Origin: a virus | Virus record (IMG/VR): IMGVR_UViG_3300017917_002374 | Span: 290,960-354,959 of that record | Length of the DNA stretch: 64,000 nucleotides | Strand: one strand, 5' to 3' | Part shown: positions 40,556 to 48,724 of the stretch, in pieces | How the letters are laid out: every line of letters begins with the position of its first letter | Numbering within the stretch: the first letter of the stretch is position 1 | The notes under the pieces: model-generated | Seen by the model: only the letters and a program-made list of their open reading frames with translations | The model's database searches: none | Told to the model about the DNA's origin: nothing | Program-made: the position numbers and the translations under genes

Positions 40556-41599
40556 ATGTCAACAGCATTTGTCCGTGTTCGCGCTGGTGCTTATCGTAAT
40601 TTTGATGCCAGCGGCAAAGTGTTCCAACTGGTGGAACAGTTCAAGCAAACAGCCAAGGGCGGCTATGTTACTGTCAAGAACGGTGGCAAGTTTCCTGGCT
40701 TTCCCGAAGACATCCGTATCAAAGTTGACAGCATGACTGCCTACGAGTTTGTAAATGCAGACGAGTTTGATGGCGACATGGTGCCTGTGGATGCAGATGT
40801 GCAAGCCGCAATCAACGATACCAAAACTGACGAAGAGCGTATTGCAGAAATTGCTGAACGCTTTGCAATATTGCACGACATGACCAAGGCTGCTGTGAAT
40901 GGCGACATTCGCGCCATGATCGTATCCGGCCCTCCTGGCGTGGGCAAGAGCTTTGGCGTTGAAGCTGAAATTGAGAAAGTGCAGATGATGCAGATGCTGG
41001 GCAGTCAGCGTCTACGTGCTGAGGTGGTTAAAGGTAGTGCTAGCCCTATCGGCTTGTATCAAACTCTGTACAAGTATTCTGATCCTAACTGTGTGGTTGT
41101 GTTTGACGACTGCGACAGCATCTTGCTTGATGACGTGAGCTTGAACTTGCTGAAAGGTGCACTAGACTCAGGCAAGAAGCGCAAGATTTCTTGGTTGAGC
41201 GAGAGCCGTGTGCTCAAAGACGAAGGCATTCCGGACAGTTTTGAGTTCAAGGGTAGTGTGATCTTTATCACCAACCTTAAGTTTGACAAGATGAAAAGCC
41301 AGAAGCTGAAAGATCACTTGGATGCACTACAGTCACGCTGCCACTACTTGGACCTGACTCTGGACACCATGCGTGACAAGATCCTGCGTATCAAGCAAAT
41401 TGCCAAGACCGGTGAACTGTTCAAGGACATGGACATTGGCGAAATTGGTTCAGACGAGATCGTTGACTTTATGGACGAGAACAAGAACTCGTTGCGTGAA
41501 GTGAGCTTGCGTATGGCAATCAAGGTAGCTCAACTGTACAAGAGCTTTCCTAACCGTTGGAAGGCAATGGCTCAGACCACTTGCATGAAGATGGCGTAA
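40556..41599 (+). CDS. AAA+ ATPase
   Basis: Protein of 347 residues. Walker A GPPGVGKS is at about 125-132 and Walker B VVVFDDCD at about 181-188. A sensor-1-like VIFITNLKF follows near 240. LREVSLRMAIKVAQLYK is the C-terminal lid. The N-terminal 110 residues form a separate beta-rich domain. It is conserved in marine T4-like phages with unknown substrate. It has its own promoter and a double hairpin plus terminator behind it, so it is a single-gene unit, probably strongly expressed early. Confidence 0.85.
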   Translation: MSTAFVRVRAGAYRNFDASGKVFQLVEQFKQTAKGGYVTVKNGGKFPGFPEDIRIKVDSMTAYEFVNADEFDGDMVPVDADVQAAINDTKTDEERIAEIAERFAILHDMTKAAVNGDIRAMIVSGPPGVGKSFGVEAEIEKVQMMQMLGSQRLRAEVVKGSASPIGLYQTLYKYSDPNCVVVFDDCDSILLDDVSLNLLKGALDSGKKRKISWLSESRVLKDEGIPDSFEFKGSVIFITNLKFDKMKSQKLKDHLDALQSRCHYLDLTLDTMRDKILRIKQIAKTGELFKDMDIGEIGSDEIVDFMDENKNSLREVSLRMAIKVAQLYKSFPNRWKAMAQTTCMKMA

Positions 41600-41604
41600 G
41601 AATT

Positions 41605-41658
41605 AAACGGGCACCGTCCCGTTTGATGATTGTGGTTTGTTAGCTCCTTTCCACAATC
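41605..41658 (+). other. two RNA hairpins downstream of the AAA ATPase
   Basis: AAACGGG/CCCGTTT (41605-41624) and GATTGTGG/CCACAATC (41628-41658) lie between the stop codon and the terminator. They may protect the mRNA 3' end or bind a factor. Confidence 0.6.
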
Positions 41659-41666
41659 TACTTCAT

Positions 41667-41695
41667 AGCCCTACCAGATTGGTAGGGCTTTTTTT
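41667..41695 (+). terminator. strong rho-independent terminator
   Basis: AGCCCTACC (41667-41675), loop AGATT, GGTAGGGCT (41681-41689) followed by a T-run to 41695. Confidence 0.92.
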
Positions 41696-41722
41696 GACTT
41701 TGTAAATAGTACAGTGTACAAT
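41694..41722 (+). promoter_or_regulatory. sigma70-type promoter for the replication block
   Basis: TTGACT at 41694-41699, which starts in the T-run of the terminator, then a 17-bp spacer and TACAAT at 41717-41722. The ATG follows at 41729. Confidence 0.75.
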
Positions 41723-41728
41723 ACAAAC

Positions 41729-42856
41729 ATGATATCCTATCCACACGTTGAAGACTATCTTGAAGTGATTGCAGGCAAAAAGAACTTGCCTGGTGTAGTG
41801 GTTGTGAATAATTTTTGGACTCCATATGCACCTATCATTAATCTAGCTAGATACGACAATTCCTTCTTGGACAATGTAACGGATCAAACCATGAATGGTG
41901 GTGCGCTTACAGACCGTCAAGCAGAGCTGGCTGTGAAACTTATTACCAAGTATCGCAGACAGTTACACGCACAGAACATAGAAGTGCCAGACATGACAGT
42001 GCCAATGTTTAGGCGTGCTCTTAGGATAGTTGATCGTAGCAAAAGCGCAGGCGTGGCCGACAATAAAATCTATCTAAAATTTCCATACGATTCTAAAACC
42101 ATTGATGTGATTCGTTCCATGAGCAAACAAAGTCAAGGCAGCATGGTGTTTGACCGTGAAACCAAGATATGGAAACTGGCGTTAACCGAATACAATGTGA
42201 ATTGGGTTTATGAGTATGCCAAGCAAAATGACTTTGCTGTTGATCAACGTTTGCAAGATTTGATGCAACAAATACTTGTGGTTGAAAATCAAGGATATGA
42301 TATTTGCTTGACCAAAAATGATCATACACTGCAAATTACTAATGCACATGAAAATCTAACAAAGTATTTAGAGCAAAAAATTGGTAACTTTGATTTGCAC
42401 AATGCCAGTCGTTTGGTAGATCATGCCAGCATACTAGGATATAAAGTAAGTCAAGATCTTATCAATCAAACAGAGGAACAGTTTGGTGGTAGTACTCTGT
42501 TGCTCATGATGAATAGAGAATACGACTTCAACCAAGGCGAAGATATAGAGCAACGTGTGATTAATTATGCAAGTGTGGTGAATAGATATCCTATAGTGGT
42601 GTTTAATCCCACTGCTGTGCAAAATCAAGAACAATGGACCAAACACTTTAACGAATCTGAAATACAGGTCATACAAAACAAGAGCACAGTTGATATAGAC
42701 CCCGATGCTAAATTGATATACACTCAAAAAGCACTTAAAAACATGAGCAGTATTCCATTGTTGGTATCCTATGTAGGCATGATGATAGGCACTGACAAAC
42801 AGTTGATGAGCGGCGCAGCAGAAAAGATATTTTTCACCGCCAAGAAATTAAAGTAA
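41729..42856 (+). CDS. phage protein with HARP-like segment, upstream of uvsW
   Basis: Protein of 375 residues. Residues 110-165 contain NKIYLKFPYDSKTIDVIRSM and then FDRETKIWKLALTEYNVNWVYEYA. This alternation of a short beta hairpin with W and a final helix is like the HARP domain of annealing helicases (SMARCAL1). The C-terminal half is like an inactive helicase domain in strand order (YPIVVFNPTA, LIYTQKALKNM). There is no Walker A. Co-location with UvsW suggests a partner for branched-DNA processing, as an inference. ATG 41729 lies only 7 nt after the -10, so the mRNA leader is nearly absent. Confidence 0.6.
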   Translation: MISYPHVEDYLEVIAGKKNLPGVVVVNNFWTPYAPIINLARYDNSFLDNVTDQTMNGGALTDRQAELAVKLITKYRRQLHAQNIEVPDMTVPMFRRALRIVDRSKSAGVADNKIYLKFPYDSKTIDVIRSMSKQSQGSMVFDRETKIWKLALTEYNVNWVYEYAKQNDFAVDQRLQDLMQQILVVENQGYDICLTKNDHTLQITNAHENLTKYLEQKIGNFDLHNASRLVDHASILGYKVSQDLINQTEEQFGGSTLLLMMNREYDFNQGEDIEQRVINYASVVNRYPIVVFNPTAVQNQEQWTKHFNESEIQVIQNKSTVDIDPDAKLIYTQKALKNMSSIPLLVSYVGMMIGTDKQLMSGAAEKIFFTAKKLK

Positions 42857-42859
42857 TGG

Positions 42860-42889
42860 TTGCACTTGTAGTTACAGGTGTGTTATAGT
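42860..42889 (+). promoter_or_regulatory. sigma70-like promoter for uvsW
   Basis: TTGCAC at 42860-42865, 18-bp spacer, TATAGT at 42884-42889, just before ATG 42896. Weaker than the others. Confidence 0.45.
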
Positions 42890-42895
42890 ACCAAC

Positions 42896-44350
42896 ATGTT
42901 TGCAAAACTATTAATCAAAGATGAAGTCAATGTCAAAATAGAAGGACTAGAACTTCGTGATAGAAAAGCCCTGGTAGACAAATACAAATACGAAATACCA
43001 GGTGCTAGATATTTGCCCGCTGTTCGTCTTGGACGGTGGGACGGCAAGGTCAGCTACTTTCAACTGGGTGGCAGCACGTACATCAATCTCTTACCAGAAG
43101 TATTGGAGTACCTGGACAAGCAGGGATATGATATTGAACTGGTAGACACGCGAGACTATCGTACACATTTTGAATTCACGCCTGTAAACGAAAACAGTTA
43201 CAATCATATTGCCTGGCCCAAAGGACATCCCAAAGCTGGTGAGCCCATGGTGTTGAGAGATTATCAGCCCGAGATCATCAACAGATTCTTTGAGAATCCA
43301 CAGAGTGTACAAGAAGTAGCCACTGGTGCAGGTAAGACTGTGATCACTGCTGCACTGTCAGATGCAGTATCGCAATATGGTAGAAGTATTGTGATAGTGC
43401 CCAACAAGAGTCTAGTTACACAAACAGAACAAGACTTTGTTAACATGCAACTAGATGTAGGTGTGTATTTTGGAGATCGCAAGGAATTTGGACGCACACA
43501 CACCATATGCACCTGGCAAAGCCTAAACATCTTGCTCAAGAATACCAAGAACCACGAAGCAGATATTACCATAGGCGAGTTTCTTGAAGGTGTGGTATGT
43601 GTGATTGTGGATGAGGTACACATGGCCAAAGCAGATGCACTCAAGACTCTACTCACGGGTGTAATGGCCGAGATACCCATCCGCTGGGGACTCACAGGAA
43701 CCATTCCCAAAGAAGATTATGAACGTATGTCACTCAAGTGCAGCATAGGCGACGTGGTTGGTAATCTAAAAGCAGCAGAACTGCAAGAAGCCGGACATCT
43801 TGCACAGTGTCATGTGAACATTGTGCAGCTGGTTGATCATGTGGAATACAACAACTATCAAAGCGAGTTAAAATATTTGTTGGAGACTGACGGTCGCTTG
43901 GACTATATAAGTAGATTGGTAGAAACAATTAGAGCCAACGGCAACACTCTTATCTTGGTTGATCGTGTGGCTGCAGGACAAGCTCTAGTATCAAGAATTC
44001 AAGATGCAGTATTTGTAAGCGGTGCTACCAAAGCCAAGGACAGGAAATCAGAGTACGATGAAATTGCAACAAGTGATGGCAAGGTTATTGTGGCGACTTA
44101 TGGTGTGGCCGCTGTGGGCATTAATATTCCTAGGATTTTTAATCTGGTTCTTCTGGAGCCCGGAAAGAGCTTTGTCAGAGTTATACAATCTATTGGACGA
44201 GGTATTAGGAAAGCAGAAGACAAAGACTTCGTACAAATCTGGGACATAACCAGCACATGCAAATTTGCCAAACGGCATCTAACAAAAAGAAAAGCCTTCT
44301 ACAAAGAAGCCAATTACCCGTTCGCGGTAGAGAAAGCAGAGTGGCAATGA
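42896..44350 (+). CDS. uvsW: UvsW-type superfamily 2 helicase
   Basis: Protein of 484 residues, close to T4 UvsW (about 500). The N-terminal domain contains RYLPAVRLGRWDGKVSYF. VATGAGKT at about 140 is Walker A, VDEVHMAKA at about 237 the DExH box, GLTGTIPK motif III, and IQSIGRGIRK motif VI. UvsW unwinds branched DNA and R-loops and helps shift T4 from origin-dependent to recombination-dependent replication. ATG 42896 is chosen by homology (MFAKLLIKDE). The stop overlaps the next gene (ATGA). Confidence 0.92.
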   Translation: MFAKLLIKDEVNVKIEGLELRDRKALVDKYKYEIPGARYLPAVRLGRWDGKVSYFQLGGSTYINLLPEVLEYLDKQGYDIELVDTRDYRTHFEFTPVNENSYNHIAWPKGHPKAGEPMVLRDYQPEIINRFFENPQSVQEVATGAGKTVITAALSDAVSQYGRSIVIVPNKSLVTQTEQDFVNMQLDVGVYFGDRKEFGRTHTICTWQSLNILLKNTKNHEADITIGEFLEGVVCVIVDEVHMAKADALKTLLTGVMAEIPIRWGLTGTIPKEDYERMSLKCSIGDVVGNLKAAELQEAGHLAQCHVNIVQLVDHVEYNNYQSELKYLLETDGRLDYISRLVETIRANGNTLILVDRVAAGQALVSRIQDAVFVSGATKAKDRKSEYDEIATSDGKVIVATYGVAAVGINIPRIFNLVLLEPGKSFVRVIQSIGRGIRKAEDKDFVQIWDITSTCKFAKRHLTKRKAFYKEANYPFAVEKAEWQ

Positions 44351-44847
44351 GAATACTAACATTAGAAAATACCGCATTTGAAATGAATGAAATACCGGAC
44401 GAAGTTGACGACCTGCGCTTTTGCGTGTTTGACAACAGCGATCCAAAAGACCCTGACTACTATTTTATACCCTTGATATTTTTAGAGAGCTTTAACAGTC
44501 CTGCACTGGTGCTGCGCATAGGAGAAAATACCATACGCATGCCAGTGGACTGGCAAATACTCATAGGCGAACCTGACCTAGGAGACCTAGAAGTGGTACC
44601 ACTCACATCAATCAATGATCGTGGATTCAGTGTGTTCACTTTTAATCCACGCAGCAGCTTTCGACCAGAATTTCAACCAGTGGAAATCATAGACATCTAT
44701 CAAGATGTAAAATGGTATTTTCCCAAACTCAAGCCAGGACAAATGCTAGCAGTACCATTAAGCACAGGTGAAGATCCTGTGTGCGCATATTTTATCAAGG
44801 ATGTGAGTAGGCAAAGTGAAGTTGTGGATTATGGAAAGGTATGGTAG
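44347..44847 (+). CDS. conserved phage protein of unknown function
   Basis: Protein of 166 residues, beta-rich: FIPLIFLESFNSPALVLRIG, then MPVDWQILIGEPDLGDLEVVPL. The phrase DWQILIGEPDLGDLE suggests a conserved surface. It is co-translated with uvsW (ATGA) and ends in TAG directly before the cupin ATG. No enzymatic motif. Confidence 0.7.
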   Translation: MRILTLENTAFEMNEIPDEVDDLRFCVFDNSDPKDPDYYFIPLIFLESFNSPALVLRIGENTIRMPVDWQILIGEPDLGDLEVVPLTSINDRGFSVFTFNPRSSFRPEFQPVEIIDIYQDVKWYFPKLKPGQMLAVPLSTGEDPVCAYFIKDVSRQSEVVDYGKVW

Positions 44848-45192
44848 ATGAAAATCAAATATCATAAAGCAGACATCGGTGGCGAGGTTGTTAAAGACAA
44901 TGAAACCTATGTACTCAAAGATAACAAAACACTGAACAATCTAGTGTTAAGCAGTACCAAACTGTATCGTGGACAGCAAACTCGTGGACATAGACACGCA
45001 GGACAAGAGGAAGTGTACTTCTTTATCAGTGGATACGGTCAAATGATTGTGGGCAACGAAGATGATGAACCATTTGATGTAAGAGCTGGCGACATTGTGC
45101 TGATACCTGATGGTGCTTTTCATCGTGTGATCAACACTGGCGATCTAGACATGCTGTTCAACTGCGTGTTTGATGGAAAGAGAAATCACTGA
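44848..45192 (+). CDS. cupin-fold protein
   Basis: Protein of 114 residues with one cupin domain: RGHRHAGQEEVYFFISG (His, His, Glu metal ligands), then DIVLIPDGAFHRVINTG with the fourth ligand His. This resembles small metal-binding cupins acting on sugar phosphates, but here it lies in the replication block. Starts immediately after the previous TAG. A role cannot be set. Confidence 0.8.
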   Translation: MKIKYHKADIGGEVVKDNETYVLKDNKTLNNLVLSSTKLYRGQQTRGHRHAGQEEVYFFISGYGQMIVGNEDDEPFDVRAGDIVLIPDGAFHRVINTGDLDMLFNCVFDGKRNH

Positions 45193-45467
45193 TGGGCACA
45201 CTCACTTCGGGTGCTGCCTATGTATACGAGCGCGAAGGTGGACGCACCTATGCTCGCAAGGTAGGAGAACTAGATAGAGTGCTGATTGGCGAAGACTATT
45301 CAGTGGAACTTGTTCGTCGCAACAAAGAAATAGCAGATGAATGGATTCCAATTGTGCAAGCAGCAGAGCATAATCCGGCTTTACAAGACGCATTGGATCG
45401 TGCTAAAATACTCTATGAATTAACCAGAAAGCACAACTTGCAAACAGTAATGCACCATCCTGTATGA
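45192..45467 (+). CDS. conserved small phage protein
   Basis: Protein of 91 residues: YEREGGRTYARKVGELDRVLIG and a C-terminal helix DALDRAKILYELTRKHN. The last segment is similar in style to the end of the 153-residue protein at 39307. TGATG overlap with the cupin gene and ATGA overlap with the next. Function unknown. Confidence 0.65.
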   Translation: MGTLTSGAAYVYEREGGRTYARKVGELDRVLIGEDYSVELVRRNKEIADEWIPIVQAAEHNPALQDALDRAKILYELTRKHNLQTVMHHPV

Positions 45468-45928
45468 GCGACAAATTAAACATCACAAATGAAATGCAAC
45501 AACTGGATCGCAAGAACCGGTTGTTCTATGACGAGCTCACAGACGAAGAACGCAAAAAGTTCAGTACCTATCTAATGGTGCGGTGGGGTAGCAGTGTGCA
45601 AGCAGACAGTGACATACAGGCTTACTATGTGATGAGCTGTAACGAAAATCTAAACAAACATTTTTTCAACATAGCCAAGCATCCTAAACTGCAATGGTTG
45701 TGTGCCACAGCAGTGAGTCCTGGAATTGGTACGTTCCGGCATCAGTGGATAGCGCCAAAAAAGAAAGAAGGCGTTGACAACAAGGCTGCTAAATTCTTAC
45801 GCGAGATATACCCATTAGCCAAGGACGATGAAATTGAATTACTCAGACAGCTTAACACTAAAGACGATCTTAAGCAGTTGGCAAGAGAACATGGATGGGA
45901 TGACCGACGAATCAAAGCAGAGTTATAA
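45464..45928 (+). CDS. possible divergent clamp-loader small subunit (gp62-like)
   Basis: Protein of 154 residues. LMVRWGSSVQADSDIQAYYV, then CNENLNKHFF and RHQWIAPKKK, followed by a C-terminal helical part ending DDRRIKAEL. The order (R-xxS, NE-NK, a run of basic residues, then a short helical domain) recalls gp62 of T4-like phages, and the gene lies among replication genes as gp62 does. The similarity is faint, so this is a tentative call. It may simply be a conserved hypothetical protein. Confidence 0.4.
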   Translation: MSDKLNITNEMQQLDRKNRLFYDELTDEERKKFSTYLMVRWGSSVQADSDIQAYYVMSCNENLNKHFFNIAKHPKLQWLCATAVSPGIGTFRHQWIAPKKKEGVDNKAAKFLREIYPLAKDDEIELLRQLNTKDDLKQLAREHGWDDRRIKAEL

Positions 45929-46601
45929 ATGCCGCTATTGCGACAAACAGTTTCGCAAAGAAAGCACTCTGGCAGCACATGTTTGCGAACAGAAACGTCG
46001 TTGGCAGCAGGAAAAAGACACAGGCGTGCAGTTGGGCTTGCGAGCCTATTTGCAATTTTATGAAACCACTCAAGGCAGTGCAAGGTTAAAAAGCTATGAA
46101 GATTTTGTTAACAGCCCTTATTATAATGCTTTCGTTCGTTACGGCAGACATCTGGTCGCTATTCGCGCTATCAATAGCCATAGTTTTACTGCATGGCTTT
46201 TAAAGAACAACAAAAAACTAGACCATTGGTGTCGTGACAGTCTCTATGATGAATGGCTGCAGGACTATATAAAGAAAGAGGCAGTACAAGATGCACTAGA
46301 ACGTGGCCTCAAGGAGATGCAAGAATATGCAGAACATAATAGAGACCTTAGAAATGGTTTTGTTGATTATTTTCGGTATGGCAATTCTAACCGTATTTGC
46401 CATCACATCACTAGTGGTCGTATTAGTGCTTGGGTGGTTTTTAACTGTGACAGCGGCGTATCTTTTCTTGAAGGATTGGATAGCAGCCAGATTGACATGA
46501 TCATGCCTTACATAGATCCAGACTACTGGCAGCGTAAGTTTCATGATTACATGGCGGACACCGAATGGTGCAAGCATGTGCTTAAACAAGCAGGCCTATG
46601 A
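45900..46601 (+). CDS. zinc-finger protein conserved in T4-like marine phages
   Basis: Protein of 233 residues (236 if ATG 45891 is used). The N-terminus CRYCDKQFRKESTLAAHVC has C-x2-C-x12-H and a following Cys, a C2H2-like finger whose last ligand is Cys. The rest is helical, with ARLKSYEDFVNSPYYNAFVRYG, FRYGNSNRICHHITSGRIS and a final DPDYWQRKFHDYMADTEW. It is probably DNA binding and of replication or recombination function given its neighbours. Starts inside the preceding gene. Confidence 0.75.
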   Translation: MTDESKQSYKCRYCDKQFRKESTLAAHVCEQKRRWQQEKDTGVQLGLRAYLQFYETTQGSARLKSYEDFVNSPYYNAFVRYGRHLVAIRAINSHSFTAWLLKNNKKLDHWCRDSLYDEWLQDYIKKEAVQDALERGLKEMQEYAEHNRDLRNGFVDYFRYGNSNRICHHITSGRISAWVVFNCDSGVSFLEGLDSSQIDMIMPYIDPDYWQRKFHDYMADTEWCKHVLKQAGL

Positions 46602-47188
46602 AATTCAACAGTGACATTGACATTGACTTTGCAGATCGTCAGCAAATACTAAAAGCAGTTCCACACACGGTGGCTAGTCAGCGCCGAGACAATCAGCTGG
46701 TAGCACACAATACTGGGGTGTATGTAACAGACATTCCACAAGATCCATTAACTGGTCGCGCTAGCCTAGACTACGAAACAGCAGAAGCTCGTGGATATAT
46801 CAAGCTAGACTTTTTAAATGTGAATCTGTATCAGCAGGTACAAGATGAACAACATCTAGAGCAGCTGATGCATGCTGTGCCTAACTGGCAACGCTTCAAT
46901 CAAGATCAAGAGTTTTTTGAACAGTTGATTCATGTGAACAATCACTGGTCGGTGCTCAAGCGCATGCCAGAACCTGTGGACAGTATTCCTAGATTGGCTA
47001 TGTTTTTAGCAATCATCCGTCCTGCCAAGAGACATTTGATTGGCGAAACTTGGAAAACAGTTGGTGAAAGTGTTTGGGAAAAAACTGAAGAAGGATATCA
47101 GTTCAAGAAGAGTCATGCTGTGGCATACGCACATCTAGTGGCAGTAAACATGAATCTTTTAACCCAGCTTGCGCACCAGGGTAATTGA
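46598..47188 (+). CDS. DnaE-like (DNA polymerase III alpha) remnant or mini-domain protein
   Basis: Protein of 196 residues, far shorter than DnaE (about 1100), with phrases in the same order as bacterial DNA polymerase III alpha: FNSDIDIDFADRQQIL (palm-like D-DIDF), HNTGVYVTDIP (like HAAGVVIS), GYIKLDFLNVN (like FKMDFLG), LAMFLAIIRPAKRH (like the RPG region) and FKKSHAVAYAHL (like NKSHAAAYA). It might bind DNA or nucleotides. Without the other catalytic elements it should not polymerise. The function is unknown. It overlaps the convergent gene by 30 bases. Confidence 0.6.
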   Translation: MKFNSDIDIDFADRQQILKAVPHTVASQRRDNQLVAHNTGVYVTDIPQDPLTGRASLDYETAEARGYIKLDFLNVNLYQQVQDEQHLEQLMHAVPNWQRFNQDQEFFEQLIHVNNHWSVLKRMPEPVDSIPRLAMFLAIIRPAKRHLIGETWKTVGESVWEKTEEGYQFKKSHAVAYAHLVAVNMNLLTQLAHQGN

Positions 47189-47560
47189 TCTACGTTTGCT
47201 TTTTTTAGCAGCAATTTCTTTTAGACTAATGTAAGGTCCAAACTTGATGGTAACATCACGACTGTTAAGAGTTTTCAAACAGTACTTGAACGGCATCCAT
47301 TCATGTCTTAAAAACACATTAATGGGCATTAGTCTGTTGCTTTCCCACCACCACACATCTCCAAGTTGAAGAAACTGTGTTTTTTCTTCTTCGGTGCGAA
47401 GACAACCAAAGTCGTATACAGAGGTGAGATAATCATCAACGTTTTGAATGATACCAATATACTCGGAACCACCGTAGCCGATGTAGCTTATAAAAGGATA
47501 TTTTTCTAACAAAAGTTTATGATATTCTGTTAGTTCTGGGGCTATTTTTTTAGATGCCAT
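47159..47560 (-). CDS. conserved phage protein, minus strand
   Basis: Protein of 133 residues with WWWESNRLMPINVFLRHEW and FKYCLKTLNSRDVTIKFGP, then a basic tail (KKSKRRS). Single minus-strand gene between replication genes with a perfect late box 6 nt upstream of its ATG. Function unknown. Confidence 0.7.
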   Translation of the reverse strand: MASKKIAPELTEYHKLLLEKYPFISYIGYGGSEYIGIIQNVDDYLTSVYDFGCLRTEEEKTQFLQLGDVWWWESNRLMPINVFLRHEWMPFKYCLKTLNSRDVTIKFGPYISLKEIAAKKSKRRSITLVRKLG

Positions 47561-47566
47561 ACGGTT

Positions 47567-47574
47567 TATTTATA
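47567..47574 (-). promoter_or_regulatory. late-type promoter box, minus strand
   Basis: Perfect TATAAATA on the minus strand, 6 nt upstream of the ATG at 47560. Confidence 0.5.
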
Positions 47575-47592
47575 ATTTGGATATCTAGACTT

Positions 47593-47600
47593 TATAAATG
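47593..47600 (+). promoter_or_regulatory. late-like box before primase
   Basis: TATAAATG, one mismatch, 23 nt before ATG 47624. A separate -10-like TATAAT lies at 47609-47614. Confidence 0.35.
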
Positions 47601-47623
47601 ATCAAGTGTATAATACATCAAGC

Positions 47624-48724
47624 ATGAATAGTATACAGACAGAAGTTAACAGCCTATTACCAGCACAGCGTAAGACTGCAAACAAATGGATCAGTTTTAA
47701 CGCACCGTGCTGTGTGCATACTGGCGAAACACAAGATCGCAGACGACGAGGTGGTATTCTGTATGCACCTGATGGCGGTATCAGTTATCATTGTTTCAAC
47801 TGCGGATTCAAAACCAGCTATCGTCCCGGACGAGCCCTTAGCTACAAATTCAAACGCTGGTTGGAATGGATGGGCGCAGACGAAAATCGTGTGCAGCGCA
47901 TGGTAGTAGAAGCCTTACGAGAAAAGGATCAACTGCCAGCAGAGCACTTGGTAGATAAAACAAAACAAATAGCATTTGAATCTAGAAGTCTGCCGGAACA
48001 CAGTGCCACATTAAAACAGTTGGGTCTCAGTGTAGCACTTAAAGCAAATTGGACACAAGATAGTCAAATAGTATGGCTTGACAATCTGGTTCCTAAAAAC
48101 GTACTAGACATTATAGATTATGTGGGATCAAGAATACCAGCTGATGCCGATTTCAAACAGTACGACTTTTATTACACAGAAACCACAGCATACAATTTAC
48201 ATCGTAGATTGATCATACCCTTTTATTGGCAGCAGCAGATAGTTGGATATACTGCTAGAGCTATCAGTGATGATGTCAAGCCCAAGTATCATTCCAACCA
48301 TCCTGGTGATTATGTGTTTAACATGAACATGCAGACTGCAGAACGACAGTTTGTGATAGTGGTTGAAGGACCGTTTGATGCCATGGCAGTGGATGGTGTG
48401 GCTGTGCTCAGCAGTGAAGTCAGCGAACAGCAGGCAGACATCATAAACAGTTTAGGCCGTGAAGTGATTGTGGTGCCAGACTTTGATGCCAAGATTAATC
48501 CAAAGAACGGCAAGAAAGTCTGGAGCGGCCGCAGTCTTATTGACGCTGCTTTAGAGTATGAGTGGAGCGTGAGTTTTCCGGTATGGCATGAAAAGTTCAA
48601 AGACACAGCAGAAGCAGCTCGCGAACTGGGCAGACTGTTTGTGCTCAAGAGCATACTGCAAGCACGACAGAGTAATCCATTAAAGATTGAGCTGCAAGCA
48701 AAACAAATATATAATAAACTATGA
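47624..48724 (+). CDS. gp61: DNA primase (T4 gp61-like)
   Basis: Protein of 366 residues, near the T4 gp61 length. The N-terminus has the zinc-ribbon CCVHTGETQDRRRRGG then YHCFNCGFKT (about residues 29-66). The TOPRIM core appears as VVEGPFDAMAVDGV at about 248 and VVPDFDAK at about 286. It makes RNA primers for lagging-strand synthesis with the gp41 helicase encoded next. The longer reading from GTG 47606 is less likely. ATGA overlap with gp41. Confidence 0.9.
   Translation: MNSIQTEVNSLLPAQRKTANKWISFNAPCCVHTGETQDRRRRGGILYAPDGGISYHCFNCGFKTSYRPGRALSYKFKRWLEWMGADENRVQRMVVEALREKDQLPAEHLVDKTKQIAFESRSLPEHSATLKQLGLSVALKANWTQDSQIVWLDNLVPKNVLDIIDYVGSRIPADADFKQYDFYYTETTAYNLHRRLIIPFYWQQQIVGYTARAISDDVKPKYHSNHPGDYVFNMNMQTAERQFVIVVEGPFDAMAVDGVAVLSSEVSEQQADIINSLGREVIVVPDFDAKINPKNGKKVWSGRSLIDAALEYEWSVSFPVWHEKFKDTAEAARELGRLFVLKSILQARQSNPLKIELQAKQIYNKL

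Noticed and set aside
46303-46500. 65-residue membrane-like open frame inside the zinc-finger gene
   Set aside because: It is an out-of-frame shadow fully inside a conserved gene, without its own ribosome site.
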